Assembly: GCA_937958105.1 (NCBI GenBank)
Contig: CALFXJ010000006.1
Location: forward strand, 254,718-318,717
Source: an uncultured Cellvibrio sp.
Lineage (GTDB): Bacteria; Pseudomonadota; Gammaproteobacteria; Pseudomonadales; Cellvibrionaceae
Reading direction: 5' to 3'
DNA: 64,000 nt
Positions within the stretch are counted from its first letter, which is position 1. Every line of letters starts with the position of its first letter. Under the pieces are notes generated by a model. It was not told the DNA's origin. It ran no database searches and saw only the letters and a program-made list of their open reading frames with translations. This document shows positions 58,986 to 64,000 of this stretch, piece after piece. The position numbers and the translations under genes are program-made.

Positions 58986-60707
58986 ATGACTGAATATTCT
59001 GCTTCCAGTACGACATCCTCCAACGCCGATGCAAAAGCAATGACCAAGCCTGCGCATTTCATCCAACAAATAATTCGCAAGGATTTGGAAGAGGGTAAGC
59101 ATCAAAAAATCATCACGCGTTTCCCGCCGGAACCTAATGGTTATTTGCATATCGGTCATGCGAAATCTATCTGCCTGAACTTCGGCATGGCTGAAGAGTT
59201 CGGTGGTGTCTGTAATTTGCGTTTCGATGATACCAACCCGGAAAAAGAGAGCGAGGAATTTGTTGAATCCATCAAGCGCGATGTTGCTTGGCTTGGTTTC
59301 CAATGGGATGGCGAAGTGCGTTATACCTCGGACTATTTTGACCAGTTATATGCCTGGGCCATTCACTTGATAGAAAAAGGTCTGGCTTATGTTTGTCATC
59401 TGTCACCGGATGAAGCGCGGGAATACCGTGGAACCCTGACAGAGCCGGGGAAAAACAGCCCTTATCGTGATCGCAGCGTAGCGGAAAATCTAGAGCTGTT
59501 TGAGCAGATGCGTTCCGGAAAACTGGCTGAAGGAACCTGTTCATTGCGTGCCAAGATCGACATGTCCTCGCCGAACATGAATATGCGTGATCCGGTCATT
59601 TATCGGATTAAACACGCGCATCACCATCAGACGGGCGATAAATGGTGTATCTATCCTTCCTACGACTTTGCGCATGGTCAGAGTGATGCTATCGAAGGAA
59701 TTACCCACTCAATTTGTACGCTTGAGTTTGAGGACCATCGTCCGTTGTATGACTGGTTCATTGAGCATCTGCCGGTGCCTGCAAAGCCTCGTCAGTATGA
59801 ATTTGCCCGTTTGAATATCAATTACACGGTGACGAGCAAACGCAAACTGAAGCAGCTGGTGGATGAGAAGCATGTAGATGGTTGGGATGATCCGCGTATG
59901 CCAACGATATCGGGTATGCGTCGTCGTGGTTATACACCGGCTTCGCTTCGCAACTTTTGCGAGCGTATCGGTGTGACGCGTTCAGACGGTATGGTTGATG
60001 TGGGAATGCTGGAGTTCTCGGTGCGTGATGATCTGGATAAAAATGCTCCTCGGGCCATGTGTGTGCTGCGCCCACTGAAGGTGACTCTGACAAATTATCC
60101 TGAAGATAAAATCGAAGAGATGGTCGCTCCGTGCCACCCCAACCGCGATGACCTGGGTGAGCGTCTGCTGCCTTTCACCCGGACGCTGTACATCGATCAG
60201 GACGACTTCCGTGAGGAGGCCAACAAGAAGTACAAGCGTCTGGTGCTGGGTAAGCGCGTTCGTTTACGCAATGCTTACGTCATTGAGGCGGATCTCGCAA
60301 TTCGCGATGAGCAAGGCAATATCATCGAGATCGTTGCGCACATCATCGAAGATTCTCTGGGTAAGGATCCTGCCGATGGTATCAAGCCCAAAGGTGTAAT
60401 CCATTGGGTTTCAGCCACCCACAATCTGGATTGCGAAGTGCGCCTGTACGATCGCCTGTTTACCGATGAAGCACCAGATGCGGGGGGTAAAAACTTTCTG
60501 GATCACATCAATCCCAACAGCCTGGAGATCCTGCGTAACTGTAAGGCGGAAATCAGTCTGGCAAAAGCAGGATTGGACGATCATTTTCAGTTCGAGCGAG
60601 AAGGGTATTTCTGTCTCGACAGTAAATATCACACTCCCGATAAACCTGTATTCAATCGCACCATCGGCCTGCGTGACAGCTGGGCCAAGATGGATGATCA
60701 GGAATAA
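58986..60707 (+). CDS. glnS: Glutaminyl-tRNA synthetase
   Basis: A 573-residue class I aminoacyl-tRNA synthetase that charges tRNA-Gln directly. The HIGH motif is in NGYLHIGHAKS and the KMSKS-like element is in TVTSKRKLKQLV. The FPPEPNGYL N-terminal signature, the IRKDLEEGKH lead-in, and the C-terminal anticodon-binding beta barrels are complete. An 18-residue Ser/Thr/Ala-rich extension precedes the conserved start. It forms a pair with cysS (35 bases later) on one strand. Confidence 0.97.
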   Translation: MTEYSASSTTSSNADAKAMTKPAHFIQQIIRKDLEEGKHQKIITRFPPEPNGYLHIGHAKSICLNFGMAEEFGGVCNLRFDDTNPEKESEEFVESIKRDVAWLGFQWDGEVRYTSDYFDQLYAWAIHLIEKGLAYVCHLSPDEAREYRGTLTEPGKNSPYRDRSVAENLELFEQMRSGKLAEGTCSLRAKIDMSSPNMNMRDPVIYRIKHAHHHQTGDKWCIYPSYDFAHGQSDAIEGITHSICTLEFEDHRPLYDWFIEHLPVPAKPRQYEFARLNINYTVTSKRKLKQLVDEKHVDGWDDPRMPTISGMRRRGYTPASLRNFCERIGVTRSDGMVDVGMLEFSVRDDLDKNAPRAMCVLRPLKVTLTNYPEDKIEEMVAPCHPNRDDLGERLLPFTRTLYIDQDDFREEANKKYKRLVLGKRVRLRNAYVIEADLAIRDEQGNIIEIVAHIIEDSLGKDPADGIKPKGVIHWVSATHNLDCEVRLYDRLFTDEAPDAGGKNFLDHINPNSLEILRNCKAEISLAKAGLDDHFQFEREGYFCLDSKYHTPDKPVFNRTIGLRDSWAKMDDQE

Positions 60708-60742
60708 CCATTACAGTATTTAATGTTGCCGCGGAACCGATC

Positions 60743-62140
60743 ATGACGTTACATATATACAACACCTTGACTCGCCAAAAAGAAGTTTTCAAGCCACTGA
60801 AGCCTGGCAAGATTTCCATGTACGTCTGTGGTGTCACTGTCTATGATTATTGCCATGTCGGTCACGCTCGCGTGCTGGTAACCTTTGATGTAGTGACACG
60901 TTTTCTGCGTTCCCAAGGCTGGGATGTTACCTATGTGCGCAATATCACTGACATTGATGACAAGATCATCAAGCGTGCGCAGGAAAACAATGAAACCTAT
61001 ACAGATCTCACGGCACGTTTTATTCGTTATATGCACGAAGATGAAGCTCGCCTGGGCGTGCTGCGTCCGGATATCGAGCCGCGTGCGACAGCTTATATTG
61101 ATGAAATTATTGCAATGGTGTCGACACTGGTCGAAAAGCAGTATGCCTACGCCGCTCCCAATGGAGATGTGTACTATCGAGTCAAACACTTTGCCGAGTA
61201 TGGCAAATTGAGCAATAAGAATCCTGACGAACTCCTGGCTGGCGCGCGGATTGAAGTGGACGAGGTAAAAGAAGATCCGCGTGATTTTGCGTTATGGAAA
61301 GCGGCGAAGCCCGGTGAGGTAGCTTGGGATTCTCCCTGGGGGCAGGGGCGTCCCGGCTGGCATATCGAATGCTCCGCGATGAGCAAAGACTGCTGTGGCA
61401 CGACATTCGATATTCATGGCGGCGGCCCCGACTTACCCTTTCCGCACCATGAGAACGAAATAGCGCAAAGCGAAGCAGCTAATGGCTGCAAGTACGTCAA
61501 TTACTGGATGCATGCCGGCGCGGTCCGCGTTGATGGAGAGAAGATGTCCAAGTCGTTGGGCAACTTTTTTACCATTCGCGATGTGCTTGAAAAATATCAT
61601 CCTGAAGTTGTGCGCTTTTTATTGATCAGCAGCCATTATCGCAGCCCGATTAATTATGCAGAAGATAATCTGGTTGAAGCGCGCACTGGCTTGGAGCGCT
61701 TTTATAGTGCCTTGCGAGACTACGCAGATGTTGCTCCGGCACCTTTGTCTGAGATGCAGGAAAACGCATACTATCGGAGCTTCGTAGAGTCGATGAACGA
61801 CGACTTCAATACTCGTGTTGCGCTGGCAGGAATGTATGAGCTGGTGCGTGATCTGAATAATGCGAAGGGCGATTCCGTAAGAGCACGCGAGCTTGCGGCG
61901 CATTTGAAGGCTTTGGGCAATATTCTTGGAATTTTGCAGGATAATCCGGCCCAGTTCCTCCAATCTGCGGGATCTGACGCTATATCGGCGGAAGCTGTTG
62001 AGCGTCTGATTGCTGAACGAATTGAAGCTAAACACAACAAAGACTATGCGCGTGCTGATGAAATTCGTAAGGCTCTGCTGGAGCAGGGTGTTGTTCTTGA
62101 AGATTCCCGCGACGGAGGTACGCAGTGGCGTCGTGAATAA
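60743..62140 (+). CDS. cysS: Cysteinyl-tRNA synthetase
   Basis: A 465-residue class I synthetase. The zinc-binding Cys29 is in MYVCGVTVYD, the HIGH-type motif is CHVGHAR, GGGPDLPFPHHENEIAQSE supplies further zinc ligands, and KMSKS is in EKMSKSLGNFF. The C-terminal helical anticodon-binding domain ends GVVLEDSRDGGTQWRR. The length is usual for bacteria. It follows glnS, as in other Cellvibrio-like and Pseudomonas chromosomes, where the two often adjoin. Confidence 0.97.
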   Translation: MTLHIYNTLTRQKEVFKPLKPGKISMYVCGVTVYDYCHVGHARVLVTFDVVTRFLRSQGWDVTYVRNITDIDDKIIKRAQENNETYTDLTARFIRYMHEDEARLGVLRPDIEPRATAYIDEIIAMVSTLVEKQYAYAAPNGDVYYRVKHFAEYGKLSNKNPDELLAGARIEVDEVKEDPRDFALWKAAKPGEVAWDSPWGQGRPGWHIECSAMSKDCCGTTFDIHGGGPDLPFPHHENEIAQSEAANGCKYVNYWMHAGAVRVDGEKMSKSLGNFFTIRDVLEKYHPEVVRFLLISSHYRSPINYAEDNLVEARTGLERFYSALRDYADVAPAPLSEMQENAYYRSFVESMNDDFNTRVALAGMYELVRDLNNAKGDSVRARELAAHLKALGNILGILQDNPAQFLQSAGSDAISAEAVERLIAERIEAKHNKDYARADEIRKALLEQGVVLEDSRDGGTQWRRE

Positions 62141-62170
62141 CTGAATGTGCATTCAACGGAGGTGCTTGTC

Positions 62171-62521
62171 ATGGTTCGTTGCGTTGTTAAGCAGCTCACT
62201 CTAGCTGGTATTATTTTCTCTTTTCTTGTCGCAGGTTTTTCTATGAGTGTCATAGCTGATGAAGTCTGGGTTGATGTCCGCACGCCGGAAGAATTTGCTG
62301 CTGGCCACGTGGAAGGTGCACTGTTGATGCCGCACGACCAGATCGCGTCTCTGATCAGTGCACAGGTGCCGGATAAGAACGCGTATATCCAGCTGTATTG
62401 CCGCAGTGGTCGGCGTGCCGATGTTGCTCGCGATGTCTTGTTGCAGATGGGTTACAGCCGTGTCACAAATCACGGTTCGCTGGAAAATGCTCTGTTGGTG
62501 AAGAACAGCGCTGATAATTAA
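62171..62521 (+). CDS. Periplasmic rhodanese-like protein (PspE type)
   Basis: A 116-residue single rhodanese domain after a signal peptide (about 1-30, cut near SVIA). The catalytic loop cysteine is in LYCRSGRRADVAR, and the opening VWVDVRTPEEFAAGHVEGA is the family hallmark. Such secreted proteins, like E. coli PspE, transfer sulfane sulfur in the periplasm; the acceptor is unknown. GGAGGT before the ATG supports the start at 62171; the frame is open to a GTG at 62147. It follows cysS by 30 bases. Confidence 0.9.
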   Translation: MVRCVVKQLTLAGIIFSFLVAGFSMSVIADEVWVDVRTPEEFAAGHVEGALLMPHDQIASLISAQVPDKNAYIQLYCRSGRRADVARDVLLQMGYSRVTNHGSLENALLVKNSADN

Positions 62522-62572
62522 ATAGCGGCGGTCTCAACACAAGGTGATGATGAGACCGCTCGGGTAGATAGA

Positions 62573-62791
62573 ATGTCTCTTCGAAAATTTCTCAGGCACC
62601 GGGGCTTGGCACTAAATCTTATTGCATGCAGTGCATTTCTGGTGTTGGCGGTATACGGATGGGGGCTGTCCATAGCCGAATTGCTGCGCTATCTGTGGGT
62701 TCTGATAGTATGCCTGGCCATAGTGGTGGGGTTGGCAATGCTGGCGGGTTATATATTGAGAAAAATCAATAGCCGACGGGATGATGATTAA
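62573..62791 (+). CDS. Small membrane protein of unknown function
   Basis: A 72-residue protein with two hydrophobic segments (about 12-31 and 36-61) and a basic, then acidic C-terminal tail (RKINSRRDDD). No family is recognised. A 9-bp inverted repeat (GCGGTCTCA/TGAGACCGC, 62528-62536 and 62551-62559) lies just before it. Its last 26 bases overlap the end of the convergent CNNM-family gene. Without homology it remains a prediction. Confidence 0.5.
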   Translation: MSLRKFLRHRGLALNLIACSAFLVLAVYGWGLSIAELLRYLWVLIVCLAIVVGLAMLAGYILRKINSRRDDD

Positions 62792-64000
62792 TATCCATAT
62801 CCAATAACCGTTTAACTTTAAGCCAAGCAATTCTCTTGTCGGTTAATTGTGCGGTTTCAAACCGATAGATGCCAATTTCAAACCCGATATCAGCGTCGGG
62901 AATATTTTCCAGATACTCCATCGCCAGACCATTGATTGTTTTAGGTCCATCTATCGGCAGCTCCCAATCCAGCGCTTTGTTGATGTCGCGCACAAAGGTC
63001 CCGCCGTCAATCAAAAACCAGTTGTCTTCTTGTGGGACTATATCCCGGGATTCTTCTTCCGCTCTGTTGGTGGTGAAGTCACCGACGATTTCTTCCAGCA
63101 GGTCTTCCAGCGTAACAATTCCCTGAACGTCCCCATACTCATCAACCACCAATGCCATCCGGCTTTTCTGTTGTTGGAAAGCCAGTAACTGCGCGTTGAG
63201 CTTCGTAGACTCCGGTACAAAGTAGGGTTCACTGGTAAAGCGCCGAATTGCATCATGAGTGACCGTGCTGTCATCGCCTTGGATAAACCGTGCTGCATTT
63301 CTGAGGTGTAATACACCTACGACTTTGTTGATATCTCCTTCATATACCGGCAAACGCGTGTATTCGCTGGTGCGAATACGTTGCAGAAGTTCCGGGATCT
63401 CGAGTTCGAGATCCAGACCTTCAACTTCATTGCGCGGAATCATGATGTCTTCTACCGTGGATTTATCCAGATCAAGTACATTCAACAGCATCCCCTGATG
63501 CTGTTCAGTTAATAAATCACCTGCCTCGTTAACTACGGTGCGCAACTCTTCCGGGTCGAGTTGTTCAATATGCTGGTGCTTGCTGGTGTCCATTCCAAAT
63601 AGCCGCACGATGGTGTTGGACAGAAGATTGACAGCTACGACAGCGGGGTGCAGCAGATAAGAGAGAGGGCGAAGGAACCAGCTGCTGGCAAACGCAATGC
63701 GCTCCGGATATAAAGCTGCAATAGTCTTGGGAGTGACTTCGGAAAGCACCAGCATGACGAAGGTCAGGATTATACTGGCGAGGGCGACACCGGCGTTGCC
63801 GTAAAGCCGGATGGCAATGACAGTAGTGATTGCAACAGCAAAATTGTTAACCAGATTATTGCCGATAAGAATTAACCCGATTAAGCGATCGGGCCGATGC
63901 AACAATTTGGCGACCCGCAACGCATTGCGATCACCTTTTTTAGTGAGGTGTTTCAATCGATAACGATTGATTGACATCATCCCGGTCTCAGATCCCGAGA
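62766..64000 (-). CDS. CNNM/CorC-family CBS-domain membrane protein (5' end outside window)
   Basis: Partial gene, running off the right edge. The visible part is about 411 residues. The frame continues past 63980, where the edge bases encode SGSETG before MM, exactly as in E. coli YfjD, so about 20 N-terminal residues are missing. It has the end of the DUF21 membrane domain (about 1-150), a pair of CBS domains (about 180-310) and the CorC_HlyC C-terminal domain (about 320-400). Proteins of this family handle magnesium/cobalt or are involved in ion efflux. Convergent with the small membrane protein gene. Confidence 0.94.
   Translation of the reverse strand, partial: SGSETGMMSINRYRLKHLTKKGDRNALRVAKLLHRPDRLIGLILIGNNLVNNFAVAITTVIAIRLYGNAGVALASIILTFVMLVLSEVTPKTIAALYPERIAFASSWFLRPLSYLLHPAVVAVNLLSNTIVRLFGMDTSKHQHIEQLDPEELRTVVNEAGDLLTEQHQGMLLNVLDLDKSTVEDIMIPRNEVEGLDLELEIPELLQRIRTSEYTRLPVYEGDINKVVGVLHLRNAARFIQGDDSTVTHDAIRRFTSEPYFVPESTKLNAQLLAFQQQKSRMALVVDEYGDVQGIVTLEDLLEEIVGDFTTNRAEEESRDIVPQEDNWFLIDGGTFVRDINKALDWELPIDGPKTINGLAMEYLENIPDADIGFEIGIYRFETAQLTDKRIAWLKVKRLLDMDINHHPVGY

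Overview
The window is a bacterial chromosome segment from a gammaproteobacterium, most likely Cellvibrio or a close relative in the Cellvibrionales. The placement is inference from content. There is a secreted chitin-type AA10 lytic polysaccharide monooxygenase with two carbohydrate-binding modules joined by poly-serine linkers. EF-P is of the rhamnosylated-arginine type and sits next to EarP. The fatty-acid cluster lacks fabH between plsX and fabD, as in Pseudomonas. A tusDCBE / yccA / tRNA-Ser(UGA) block is also present. Nearly all genes are chromosomal housekeeping genes. I see no prophage, conjugative element, insertion sequence or CRISPR array.

Layout. 0-9.5 kb: an unknown secreted protein, a SIMPL protein, the MsrPQ periplasmic methionine-sulfoxide repair pair, EF-P with EarP, a DUF2058 protein, a fused ABC exporter, small membrane proteins, and two groups of a REP-like palindromic repeat. 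9.5-20 kb: azoR-pirin with a divergent LysR regulator, fumC, a small VOC-like protein, uvrB, a perfect 27-bp inverted repeat, a Tat-exported Gfo/Idh/MocA oxidoreductase, a TSUP transporter and an RsmB/RsmF-type rRNA methyltransferase. 20-31 kb: a membrane protein, the LPMO, the acetate symporter pair yjcH-actP, a receptor-like Ser/Thr kinase with its PP2C phosphatase, and an M16C metalloprotease. 31-39 kb: tapT, a GIY-YIG protein, a MazG-like protein, cmoM, a membrane J-protein, a lipocalin, two uncharacterised lipoproteins (one with HEXXH) and aguAB (agmatine to putrescine).

39-45 kb: bcp, a stand-alone AraC-type HTH protein, yajC behind a structured leader, an AGCS amino-acid symporter, tusDCBE (sulfur relay for tRNA 2-thiouridine), yccA and tRNA-Ser. 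45-64 kb: rne and, divergently, rluC, a HAD phosphatase, maf (yceF type), then the lipid/envelope cluster yceD-rpmF-plsX-fabD-fabG-acpP-fabF-pabC-mltG, followed by glnS, cysS, a rhodanese, a small membrane protein and the truncated 3' part of a CNNM/CorC-family gene that runs off the right edge.

Together the genes cover RNA processing and modification (rne, rluC, cmoM, tapT, tusBCDE, RsmF-like), type II fatty-acid synthesis, oxidative repair (msrPQ, bcp, uvrB, SIMPL) and carbon acquisition (LPMO, actP). The least explained items are four. First, a kinase whose predicted periplasmic part is a PEGA domain plus an FGE-like domain lacking the catalytic cysteine pair, with a membrane-anchored PP2C partner. 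Second, the REP-like family, whose stem shows compensatory base changes. Third, a leader before yajC with mutually exclusive stems. Fourth, a HEXXH lipoprotein with an adjacent small lipoprotein.
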